64,000 bases of DNA from Corynebacterium sp. P4-C1 (GTDB taxonomy: Bacteria; Actinomycetota; Actinomycetes; Mycobacteriales; Mycobacteriaceae), in assembly GCF_030503595.1 (NCBI RefSeq), contig NZ_CP129966.1, forward strand, positions 124,001 through 188,000. Reading direction: 5' to 3'. A program made the translations under genes and the position numbers. Positions 1-7,985 of this stretch are shown here, piece after piece; within the stretch, counting starts at the first letter, position 1; every line of letters begins with the position of its first letter. The notes beneath the pieces were generated by a model. It was not told the DNA's origin and did not search any database. It saw nothing but the letters and a program-made list of their open reading frames with translations.

Positions 1-319
1 CAAGACTCGTTCTGAGGCAGCCAACGCGGTCCGCGCCGGGCACGTCAAGCTCAACGGGGCCGCGGTGAAGCCGTCGGCGCAGGTTGTTCCCGGCGACCGC
101 GTCAAGGCGTGGAAGGACTACCGCGACATCGAATACGAAGTGGTGCAGACCCTGCGCAAACGCGCCGGGGCTCCGGTGGCCCGGCAGTGCTACATCGACC
201 ATTCGCCGCCACCGCCGCCGAAGGAGTACTTCTACTCGATGCCCAAGCGCGACCGCGGTGCCGGGCGCCCCACCAAGAAGGAGCGCCGCGAGATCGACCG
301 CTTGCTCGGGCGGCGTTGA
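1..319 (+). CDS. S4-domain RNA-binding protein (Hsp15-like), 5' end missing
   Basis: The reading frame is open from the first complete codon at position 2 and stops at 317-319, so the N-terminus lies outside the window. The visible part reads as the second half of an S4 RNA-binding fold (segment RAGHVKLNGAAVKPSAQVV), followed by a basic tail rich in Lys, Arg and Pro (PPPPPK, GRPTKKERRE). This pattern fits the Hsp15/YrfH ribosome-associated heat-shock family, which binds stalled 50S subunits. The family assignment rests on the S4 half and the basic tail only. No downstream gene is co-directional within its own operon: a separate promoter for the MMPL gene lies just after its stop. Confidence 0.75.
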   Translation, partial: KTRSEAANAVRAGHVKLNGAAVKPSAQVVPGDRVKAWKDYRDIEYEVVQTLRKRAGAPVARQCYIDHSPPPPPKEYFYSMPKRDRGAGRPTKKERREIDRLLGRR

Positions 320-346
320 TTCGCGGAGGCGACGCGAACTTTCAAA

Positions 347-383
347 TTGCACGGATTGTGCAAAGTTGCATAGACTCTGCAAC
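347..383 (+). promoter_or_regulatory. Promoter overlapped by two TetR-type inverted repeats, leaderless start
   Basis: A -35 TTGCAC (347-352) and a -10 TAGACT (371-376) are separated by 18 bp. Seven nucleotides after the -10 comes the ATG at 384, with no Shine-Dalgarno, so the mRNA is probably leaderless. Two inverted repeats cover the promoter: TTGCAC-N5-GTGCAA (347-363) and GTTGCA-N7-TGCAAC (365-383). Both share TTGCA/TGCAA arms. They are likely operators for the TetR regulator encoded at 2754, inferred from position and symmetry. Confidence 0.7.
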
Positions 384-2750
384 ATGTCACAGTTTTTGTA
401 TCGCCTAGGTAGTTGGTCCTACCGGAAAATCTGGCCATTTCTCGCCGTATGGCTCATCCTTCTCGCGGGGCTCGGTTTCGGAGCCGCGAATTTCGCGAAA
501 TCTCCGAGTCCCACATTCAGCATGCCCGACATGGATTCCACCGTCACTCAGAAGGAAATGAACGAGCGCTTCGGCACTGACGAGGACGCCACGACCATTC
601 CGTCGGGCACCATCGTCGTCCAAGCCCCCGAAGGCTCGACACTCGCCGATCCTGATGTGTCGGAACAGGTCGACGAGATGATTGGGGACTTGAAGGCCAC
701 CGGCGCTCTGCGCGATGCCGAGGGCGCCGAGGGCATGGTCAACCCAGTCCTCGCCGCCGGCGGTATGGCGAAGCAGATGGGCGAGGCGAAGGCCGCCCAG
801 GGAATTCCGCAGGATCAGATCGACGCAGACCTCGCCGCTCTTTCCCCGCTCAGCTCCGACCAGCGCACAGGCACGATCTCTATCACGTTCAACGAAGCGA
901 ACGTGATGGAGATTCCTGATGAGAATCTCGAGGAAGTCAAGGGCATCCTCGACCGTTACGATGCTTCGGACCTCACCGTCAAGTACAACGGCAACGCCTT
1001 TTCCGGCGCCGGCGAAATGGACGGGACATCTGAGCTGATCGGTATGGCAGTTGCTGCGATTGTCTTGCTGGTGACCTTCGGTTCTCTCGTCGCCGCCGGT
1101 CTGCCACTGATTGCGGCGGTGATCGGAGTCGGTGTCGGTCTCCTCGGAGTGCGTCTTGGCACCTTGCTCACCGACTCGATTTCGGATATGACCCCGATGC
1201 TCGCCTCCATGATCGGCCTCGCCGTGGGCATCGACTACTCCCTGTTCATCGTCGCCCGGTTCCGCAACGAACTGATCGCCTCGTCCGGCTTGAACGATCT
1301 CTCACCGAAAGAGCTCGCCCGGGAATTGAGGAAGATGGACAAGGACACCCGTGCCCACGCAATGGGAATGGCGCTCGGCACGGCCGGCGGATCGGTCGTG
1401 TTCGCCGGAACCACGGTGCTGATCGCGCTGGCTGCGCTGTCGATTATCCGCATCCCGTTCTTGACCACAATGGCGCTCGCCGCCGCAGGCACAGTCTTCA
1501 TCGCTGTCCTTGTGGCGCTGACGTTCTTGCCGTCGTTGCTCGGCCTGCTGGGGACCCGGGCTTTCGCGATCCGCATTCCGGGGCCGAAGGTCCCGGATCC
1601 TGAGGACGAGAAACCGACGATGGGCCTGCTGTGGGCACGCCAGATTCGCGCCCGGCCCTGGTTGAACCTGATCGCGGGCGTGCTGCTGCTGGGGATTCTC
1701 GCGATTCCCGCCGGCAATCTGCGTCTGGCTATGCCGACCGACGGCACGGCGAAACTCGGTTCGCCGCAGCGCGACGCATACGAAATGGTCGACGAGGCGT
1801 TCGGCCCGGGCCGTAATGCCCCGATGGTCGCGTACGTGGACACAGCGAACGTGGCCGAGCAGGACCGCATGGGCGCCTACCAGGACATCCTGCAGAAGTT
1901 CTCCGGCACCGAGGGCGTGGTCAACGCCCAGATCGTCCAGACCACCGACAATATGGACGCGGCTCAGGTCCTAATCACTCCGGACTCCGGAGCCACCGAC
2001 GAGGCCACCACCGCGACTTTGGAGAGGCTGCGCGACCTCAAGCAGCCCTTCGAGGACAGCACCGGTGCGACCTTCGGCATCACTGGCATCACGCCGATCT
2101 TCGACGACATCTCGGAGAAGCTCTCGGACGTGCTCGTACCGTATATCGCCATCGTGCTCGGGTTGGCGTTCATCGTCCTGGTCCTTGTCTTCCGCTCCAT
2201 CTGGGTGCCGCTCATCGCGGCGCTCGGATTCGGGTTGTCGATGGCGGCGACTTTCGGCGTCACCGTCGCAATTTTCCAGGAAGGCAAGTTCGGCCTGATC
2301 GAGGATCCTCAACCGCTGCTGTCGTTCTTGCCCATCATGCTCATCGGCCTGACCTTCGGCTTGGCGATGGACTACCAGGTCTTCTTGGTGACACGCATGC
2401 GGGAAGGCTTCGTGTCCCGGAACAAGACGGCCGGAAACGCAGTGTCCAACGGCTTCAAGCACGGGGCGCGTGTCGTCACCGCTGCGGCATTGATCATGAT
2501 CTCCGTCTTCGCCGCATTCATGCTTATCGACGAGCCGTTCATCAAGGCGATGGGCTTCGCCCTCGCGGCAGGCGTTTTGATCGATGCCTTCGTCGTGCGC
2601 ATGACGTTGATTCCCGCCACCATGTTCCTGCTCGGCGACCGCGCCTGGAAGATCCCGGCGTGGTTGGACAAAGCTCTGCCCAACTTGGACATTGAGGGCG
2701 AGAAGCTTCACCGTGAGCAGGCCGCGGATAAGGCTCCCGTTACGGTGTAG
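384..2750 (+). CDS. MMPL/RND-family membrane transporter
   Basis: 788-aa inner-membrane protein of the MMPL (RND superfamily) class, which export lipids or drugs using proton-motive force. An N-terminal membrane segment (about residues 18-38) is followed by a large extracytoplasmic domain, a cluster of membrane segments near 190-390, a second soluble domain, and a second cluster near 590-760. This duplicated architecture is typical of the family. The Asp-Tyr motifs GIDYSLF and AMDYQVF in the two halves match the conserved proton-relay positions. The start at 384 was chosen because it lies 7 nt after a good -10 box; frame-compatible codons farther upstream would overlap the S4 gene. The gene is followed after 3 bp by a TetR gene, so self-regulated efflux or lipid export is likely. 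Substrate unknown. Confidence 0.9.
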   Translation: MSQFLYRLGSWSYRKIWPFLAVWLILLAGLGFGAANFAKSPSPTFSMPDMDSTVTQKEMNERFGTDEDATTIPSGTIVVQAPEGSTLADPDVSEQVDEMIGDLKATGALRDAEGAEGMVNPVLAAGGMAKQMGEAKAAQGIPQDQIDADLAALSPLSSDQRTGTISITFNEANVMEIPDENLEEVKGILDRYDASDLTVKYNGNAFSGAGEMDGTSELIGMAVAAIVLLVTFGSLVAAGLPLIAAVIGVGVGLLGVRLGTLLTDSISDMTPMLASMIGLAVGIDYSLFIVARFRNELIASSGLNDLSPKELARELRKMDKDTRAHAMGMALGTAGGSVVFAGTTVLIALAALSIIRIPFLTTMALAAAGTVFIAVLVALTFLPSLLGLLGTRAFAIRIPGPKVPDPEDEKPTMGLLWARQIRARPWLNLIAGVLLLGILAIPAGNLRLAMPTDGTAKLGSPQRDAYEMVDEAFGPGRNAPMVAYVDTANVAEQDRMGAYQDILQKFSGTEGVVNAQIVQTTDNMDAAQVLITPDSGATDEATTATLERLRDLKQPFEDSTGATFGITGITPIFDDISEKLSDVLVPYIAIVLGLAFIVLVLVFRSIWVPLIAALGFGLSMAATFGVTVAIFQEGKFGLIEDPQPLLSFLPIMLIGLTFGLAMDYQVFLVTRMREGFVSRNKTAGNAVSNGFKHGARVVTAAALIMISVFAAFMLIDEPFIKAMGFALAAGVLIDAFVVRMTLIPATMFLLGDRAWKIPAWLDKALPNLDIEGEKLHREQAADKAPVTV

Positions 2751-2753
2751 TCC

Positions 2754-3341
2754 ATGAACATGCGCGAAGAGAAGAAGGCGGCGACTCGTCTCGCGATTTC
2801 AGAGTCCGCGGCGACATTGCTCCTCGAGGACGGGATGAGCGCACTCACTGTCGCCCGTGTGTCCGAACGGGCGGGTGTGTCGCCGCGCACCTTCCACAAC
2901 TATTTCGCGGACATCGATGAAGCCCTCCTCGAATTCGTGGGCAAGGTGTTCCGCGCCATCGCCGAGCAAATCGACGCGCTCCCACCTGAGTTCTCGGCGG
3001 TGGAAGCGCTCGAGACGATCGTGCTCGACTCCATCGATGAGGAAGGATCAGGACTCTATTCCGCTTCGACGCTGATTTTCCTGGTCGAACAGGCCCGTTT
3101 GGGATCGTCTCGGCCGCCCGCGAAGGAAGCCGTCAAGAATCTCACGGATCCGCTCGTCGAAAGTATCCGCAGGCGTTTTCCCGGAGCAACACGGTTCGAT
3201 GCCGAGGTTCTCCTCACCGCCTTGGGCACCGCGGGTGCTACCGCTGTGGACGCATACCGGGCGCTGCCTGAACCGAGGGAGGCTTCTGAAGGGCGCGCGT
3301 TGGTGCGCCGTGCTTTCGAATTGCTGCGCGAGGCGCACTAG
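2754..3341 (+). CDS. TetR/AcrR-family transcriptional regulator
   Basis: 195-aa protein with an N-terminal TetR helix-turn-helix at about residues 25-50 (LTVARVSERAGVSPRTFHNYF) and a C-terminal all-helical ligand-binding domain without recognisable family signature. The ATG at 2754 is 3 bp after the stop of the MMPL transporter; an alternative in-frame ATG is at 2760. Because it is co-transcribed with the transporter and two inverted repeats sit on the operon promoter (347-383), it is most likely the local repressor, relieved by a transporter substrate. That role is inferred from the arrangement. Confidence 0.88.
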   Translation: MNMREEKKAATRLAISESAATLLLEDGMSALTVARVSERAGVSPRTFHNYFADIDEALLEFVGKVFRAIAEQIDALPPEFSAVEALETIVLDSIDEEGSGLYSASTLIFLVEQARLGSSRPPAKEAVKNLTDPLVESIRRRFPGATRFDAEVLLTALGTAGATAVDAYRALPEPREASEGRALVRRAFELLREAH

Positions 3342-3372
3342 CGCTCGCGCCTACTCTGGACCTCCGGTCGCT

Positions 3373-5871
3373 CTAGTTCTCCGTGTGCTCGGCGACGAGT
3401 AGCGCCGTCGGCAACACGTCGAGCACATCCAGAACCGGCACGGTGCCGGTAAAGGTCGTGCCGGTGAGCCGGTCGGTCCACGTGCCCTCCGGCAGTGTGA
3501 CGGTGGTCTCGCCCCAACCGCCGCGATCTTCCAATGCCAGAGGGCGGCGGGTGGCCAGCGCCACGACATCGAGACCGGAGATGCCGCGGGCCATGCCGAC
3601 AAGATGGCTGGCGGCCTCCCCGACACCGAAGACTGCCTGGTATTCGCCCTGCAGGAAGATATCGGGGTGCTGGCGGCGCAGATAAACACCCTCATGCACG
3701 ACGGCTTGCTTCGCGCGGTCGGCGAGGGAGACCAAGTGCGGGTAGAGGCCGGGGAGTGCTTCCTCGCGCGCAGCGTCGCGCGCGGAGCACAGTTCCCGGT
3801 GAATGTGGCCGGACAGCGCCCTTTCTTTGAACTGCCCAAGTGTCTGTGTGCGGTTGACGTAGTCGACGAAGCGGCGGTTATCCGGGTCCACCAGGGAGAG
3901 ATCGAAAAACTCTTGCCCCTGGTAGGTATCCGGGATGCCCGGTCCGATCAGCTGCAGCACCTTGCGGCCCAAGGATAGTTGCACGGCGCCTCGGTGGATC
4001 TCGCCGACGAAATCGTCGATGATGCCGGTGGCGGGGCCATCGATAAGCGCGTCGACCCAATCCACGATGGCTGTTTCGAAACGCTCGTCGTTGTCGAACC
4101 AGGAGGTGCGCAGGCCTGCCTCACGCACGGCTTTGACGGCGTAGTCCCTGAGCCGTTCACGGACGCTGTCCATGCTGTCGCCGCCGTCGGTGGGCCACAC
4201 ACCGATCACGTTCTGGAGGAGGAAGTGCGCCGTCGCGTCGTCCGGAGCGGGCACTAAAGCGTGGACTTGGTGCGCCACTTCCGCGAAGTCTTTGTGGCGT
4301 TCCGTGATCTCGATGATGCGGGCACGGGTGTCTTCACTGCGCTTGGTGTCGTGCGTGGTCAACGTGGTCATCGCGTGCGGCCACAGCATGGAGCGCTCCT
4401 GCTGTAGCAGGTGGAATTCCGCGGCGGAGACCCCGAAGCGGCCCGGTGCGCCGCCCACTTCCTGGAGGGCGACGAGACGGCCGGCCCGGTAAAAGAGGGT
4501 GTCCTCCACTCCCTTGGCCATCACTGCGCCGCATACCTGGGCGAAACGGACCTTCGCCTCGCCGTTAGCCAAGAAAGCGGCGGAGATGAGGTCGAGTGCC
4601 GCCCGCCGGGACGGGAAGCGCCGCACCATGTCGGCCACGATGGTGGAGGTGAGGCGGGACAGGGAGATGTAGTCCGCGCGGTAAACCGGAATGGCCGCGA
4701 CCATGTCGATGACGGTGCGCTCGAGGTCCTCGTCGGAGACATCGGCGCCTGCGGTGGAGAAATTATCGCGGCGGATGGCGCGGGTCAGTCGGCGGATCTC
4801 CGCGGCGAGCTCGGACTGGGCGACGTCCCGCTTGAGCTCGTGCTCCGCGGCCGTGATGGCAGCTTCATCCCACGTGGAGCCGGACTGCTGGAGGGAGAGC
4901 ATGCTCAGCGAGTCCTCTGCTTCGCGGAAGACGAAGATGCCGTCGAGCTCGCGCAACGCGTCGTAGCCGGTCGTGCCGTCGACGGCGAGGCGCGGGTCGA
5001 GCGGTTCAGTGACACCGAGAATCTTCTCGGCCACCAGCCACCGGTCTTCGCCGATCAGGTCGCGCAGGCGGTTGAGGTACGTGAACGGGTCAGCCAACCC
5101 ATCCGGGTGGTCGACGCGCACCCCGTCGATCAGATCTTCCGCGATGAGCTGCCGCAGTGTGCGGTGCGTGTGCTCGAAAATCAGCGGGTCTTCTTGGCGG
5201 ATTCCGGCCAAGCCGTTAACGGAGAAGAAGCGGCGGTAGGAGATCACTCCGTCGCGCCAGTACATCAGGCGGTAGCTTTGACGGTCGTACACCTCGCGCG
5301 GGTCGTCGTCGAGGCTGTCGAAGGAACCCGGGGCTAGAGGGAAGTAGTTGTCGAAGTAGGCGAGCACCGGCTCGTCGATCTCGTCGAGATGCGTCAGCGT
5401 GAACTTGTCCTCGTCGCCCGGCTGCCCGAGCACCGGCAGGCCGAGTTTTCCGCCGGCGCCGTTGTCCTCGTGCCAGTCGATGTCGAAGTAGCTCTCGAAT
5501 TCGGATTCGCGCCCGTTCTTCAGCACGTCCCACCACCATTTATTCAGCTGCGGGGTTTCCACGCCGAGGTGGTTCGGCACGATATCCAGGATGAGTCCCA
5601 GCCCCGCCTCGTGCGCTGTGGCGGCCAGGTGGCGCAGCCCCTCGATACCGCCGAGCTCCGGATTGACCACGGTCGGGTCCGTCACGTCGTAGTTGTGGTT
5701 GGACTCCGGGTAGGAGGTGAAGATCGGGGACAGGTAGAGGTGGGAGACTCCCAGTTCTTTCAGATACGGGACGAGGTCTGCGGCGTCCGCGAAACCGAAA
5801 CTGCGCCCCGCCGGGTCTGCTTTCGATCCCCTCAATTGCAGGCGGTACGTCGATGTGATCGGGCGGAACAT
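3373..5871 (-). CDS. treY: Malto-oligosyltrehalose synthase
   Basis: 832-aa GH13 enzyme that converts the reducing end of malto-oligosaccharides to an alpha,alpha-1,1-linked maltooligosyl trehalose, the first step of the TreYZ trehalose pathway. GH13 signatures are visible: DIVPNH at residues 96-101, RVDHPDG at 252-258 (nucleophile Asp), and the VAEKIL acid/base region after it. The internal THDTKRSEDTRAR segment is typical of TreY. The start at 5871 has an AAGGAG Shine-Dalgarno 9 nt upstream. It is last in a minus-strand series that includes glgX (7986-10244), which supplies suitable glycogen-derived oligosaccharides. The partner treZ is not in the window. Cytoplasmic; trehalose is needed in corynebacteria for mycolate esters. 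Confidence 0.96.
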   Translation of the reverse strand: MFRPITSTYRLQLRGSKADPAGRSFGFADAADLVPYLKELGVSHLYLSPIFTSYPESNHNYDVTDPTVVNPELGGIEGLRHLAATAHEAGLGLILDIVPNHLGVETPQLNKWWWDVLKNGRESEFESYFDIDWHEDNGAGGKLGLPVLGQPGDEDKFTLTHLDEIDEPVLAYFDNYFPLAPGSFDSLDDDPREVYDRQSYRLMYWRDGVISYRRFFSVNGLAGIRQEDPLIFEHTHRTLRQLIAEDLIDGVRVDHPDGLADPFTYLNRLRDLIGEDRWLVAEKILGVTEPLDPRLAVDGTTGYDALRELDGIFVFREAEDSLSMLSLQQSGSTWDEAAITAAEHELKRDVAQSELAAEIRRLTRAIRRDNFSTAGADVSDEDLERTVIDMVAAIPVYRADYISLSRLTSTIVADMVRRFPSRRAALDLISAAFLANGEAKVRFAQVCGAVMAKGVEDTLFYRAGRLVALQEVGGAPGRFGVSAAEFHLLQQERSMLWPHAMTTLTTHDTKRSEDTRARIIEITERHKDFAEVAHQVHALVPAPDDATAHFLLQNVIGVWPTDGGDSMDSVRERLRDYAVKAVREAGLRTSWFDNDERFETAIVDWVDALIDGPATGIIDDFVGEIHRGAVQLSLGRKVLQLIGPGIPDTYQGQEFFDLSLVDPDNRRFVDYVNRTQTLGQFKERALSGHIHRELCSARDAAREEALPGLYPHLVSLADRAKQAVVHEGVYLRRQHPDIFLQGEYQAVFGVGEAASHLVGMARGISGLDVVALATRRPLALEDRGGWGETTVTLPEGTWTDRLTGTTFTGTVPVLDVLDVLPTALLVAEHTEN

Positions 5872-5936
5872 GTGCGGGCACTCCTTATCGTCGCCACTGG
5901 TACACCCTCACACCCTAGTGAGACGCAAGTGAGCTT

Positions 5937-6614
5937 TCACCGGTCTTTGACTTTCTGTGCTTTTGAGCGCTGGTGCGGCACAGATGGGCTGACGGGGAAG
6001 CCCAAGGAGTACGTCATCACCGCCGCGTCCGGGAAGATCAGACGGACATCCGCCGCGTGTGCGTCGAAGACGAAGAGCTCCTCGTGATCGCGGCTGAAAA
6101 ACACAAGGCCTTTGGCCGGGGAGAGGATTTCCGTGAAATGGGCGTGAAGCACCTTGAACGTCCGCGGGTGAGCCAGCCAGGCAGCCGCGGGATGCGAGGT
6201 TCCCTGCACCTCGAGGCCGCGCGGCGCGATGTCGCCCAACGCGAAAGAGGCGTTGCGCACGGTGAATTCAATCTGACCGATCTGCGTGCGCAGGAGGGTG
6301 TCCGCCGCGGTGTCCCACGCCTGCTGGGTGCTGAGCTCCATACGTCCCAGGTCAATCGGTGTGAGCAAGCGCCCGTCCGGAGACTTCAGCACGGCCACGT
6401 GGTCCCGGGAGAGGGAGATGTAGGCCGGTGACGTGGAGGTGCCCGGGCTAGCCCAGTTCTTCGCTTTCACAGTCAGGGAACGTGGTGCCGGGATCGCGTG
6501 CAGGGATGCCACCGGCCCCGGGGCGGTGAGCTTCGGGGACGGTGCGGGCGTGGAATCGGGGATTGGAGCGTGGATAGCGGTGCCAGCGGGCGCGGGATGC
6601 AGAGCAGTCTTCAT
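5937..6614 (-). CDS. Conserved-type hypothetical protein (225 aa)
   Basis: 225-aa protein, unrecognised. Residues 1-50 are Pro/Ala-rich and probably disordered. The rest looks like a compact beta-rich soluble domain (DHVAVLKSPDGRLLTPIDL; LVFFSRDHEELFVFDAH). There is no signal peptide, membrane segment or cysteine motif. It lies between treY (65 bp downstream) and the exonuclease gene (44 bp upstream) on the same strand, so it may be co-transcribed with either. The coding frame is supported by its length, high-GC codon pattern and lack of a competing frame. Function unknown. Confidence 0.75.
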   Translation of the reverse strand: MKTALHPAPAGTAIHAPIPDSTPAPSPKLTAPGPVASLHAIPAPRSLTVKAKNWASPGTSTSPAYISLSRDHVAVLKSPDGRLLTPIDLGRMELSTQQAWDTAADTLLRTQIGQIEFTVRNASFALGDIAPRGLEVQGTSHPAAAWLAHPRTFKVLHAHFTEILSPAKGLVFFSRDHEELFVFDAHAADVRLIFPDAAVMTYSLGFPVSPSVPHQRSKAQKVKDR

Positions 6615-6658
6615 GAATACTTAGACTGCGTCCGTGCCCAGAAGGTTCCGTCCAACGC

Positions 6659-7978
6659 CTAAAACGGCGGCTCCTCATCCAGTCCGAGAATGCCGAGCAG
6701 CTTCTCCGCCGGCCAGATCTCGATGTCCTGGCCCTTGTCCATCAGCTCGCGGGCGCGCTTCTCCTTCGACGTCATGCTCGCCCATTCCCCCACGACGAGG
6801 ATCGTCGTTTTCTTTGTGACGTTCTTGCCCACCTGGCCACCGCGGGCGGCGATACCGTCCCACAGCTGTCCCTTGTCGAAGGGCTCGAACTCGCCGGTGA
6901 GGGTGACATTCTGCTCGTAGAGCGGCGAATCCGGATCGGCGTCGACTGCCGGTTCCGGAATGGTGTCCGGGGTGGCCACCGACTGCCAGGGCGCCGGACC
7001 GCGTTTCGACGCGCCGTCGTTGGCGGTGTCTTTACTGTCGGCGGTGGCAGCGACCTGCAGCGCAGTCTGGGCGCCGGAGAGGTCCTTGAGAACAGGAGTG
7101 ACACGCCCCTGTCCGACCGAGCCCATCGCGAAGCCGGTGGAGTGCACGTACTCGGCCACCGTTCCGGTGTGCTCAGCGCGGCGTGCCAGTGCCACCATCA
7201 CGCCAGCGCACGCCTCGGCGTCCGCGCAGGCATCATGGTGGTTCTCCAGCGACACCCCGAAGTGCTCGGCCACGGTAGGTAGACGGTGGTTGGCCACGCC
7301 GAGATCCGCCGCGCGCGACTGGGCCAGTGTGCACGCGAACGTGATCTCCGGTGCCGGCTGACCCGACTCGAGCGCCGCGTAACGCAGCGCGGAGGCGTCG
7401 AAATATGCGTTGTGAGCGACGACTGGGAGGTCACCGACGAACTCCTTGAACCGCCCGACCAGCTCGCCGACTCTCGGCTCGTCAGCGACCGCGTCGGCCG
7501 TGATGCCGTGAAATTCCACGTTGAAATCGTCGAAGTGGTCGTGTCCCTCAGGCGGCCGGCACAGCCACGATGCCCGCTCGGTGATCTCCCCGTCGATGAC
7601 GCGCACCAGGCCCATCTGGCAGACCGAACCCCAGAACTGGTTCGCCGTCTCCACGTCGAAGGCGACGAAACTGAATGCGGGGATGCCGTCGGTACTGATC
7701 TTCTTGCCTGACCGTGCGGCCTCAACGATGGTCCGCAGCTGTTCCGGGCCTTTCTCATCGCCCGGTGCAAACCGGATGGCTCTTTCGCCGCCGTCGGCGG
7801 CGACCACGACGCGTGCCCCATCCCAGTCGTCGCCGGGCAGCACGTTCACCTCCGTGACGTCCCCCAGCGTGATGACCGTGGGCTCCGAGCTGCCGGTCAA
7901 CGCCGCTTCGAGTGGATCGGGGTGAATCTCCAGTGCGGTCTCGGTGACCAGAACCCTGGCTCCGTGAGCACTAATCAT
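6659..7978 (-). CDS. DEDDh 3'-5' exonuclease with C-terminal BRCT domain
   Basis: 439-aa protein. Residues 1-100 form an actinobacterial N-terminal domain. Residues about 105-275 are a DnaQ-type exonuclease: the DEDDh residues are seen as FDVETA (Exo I), HNAYFD (Exo II) and HHDACADAEA (Exo III). A linker of about 80 residues leads to a BRCT domain at about 350-439 (VTLTGEFEPFDKGQLWDGIA, then an ILVVGEWAS segment). This architecture is annotated in actinobacteria as DNA polymerase III epsilon-like or a repair exonuclease; it is probably a DNA repair or proofreading-type nuclease rather than the replicase subunit. The start at 7978 has a GGAGG 12 nt upstream and lies only 7 bp after the glgX stop, so both share a transcript. 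Confidence 0.9.
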   Translation of the reverse strand: MISAHGARVLVTETALEIHPDPLEAALTGSSEPTVITLGDVTEVNVLPGDDWDGARVVVAADGGERAIRFAPGDEKGPEQLRTIVEAARSGKKISTDGIPAFSFVAFDVETANQFWGSVCQMGLVRVIDGEITERASWLCRPPEGHDHFDDFNVEFHGITADAVADEPRVGELVGRFKEFVGDLPVVAHNAYFDASALRYAALESGQPAPEITFACTLAQSRAADLGVANHRLPTVAEHFGVSLENHHDACADAEACAGVMVALARRAEHTGTVAEYVHSTGFAMGSVGQGRVTPVLKDLSGAQTALQVAATADSKDTANDGASKRGPAPWQSVATPDTIPEPAVDADPDSPLYEQNVTLTGEFEPFDKGQLWDGIAARGGQVGKNVTKKTTILVVGEWASMTSKEKRARELMDKGQDIEIWPAEKLLGILGLDEEPPF

Positions 7979-7985
7979 CTACGTT

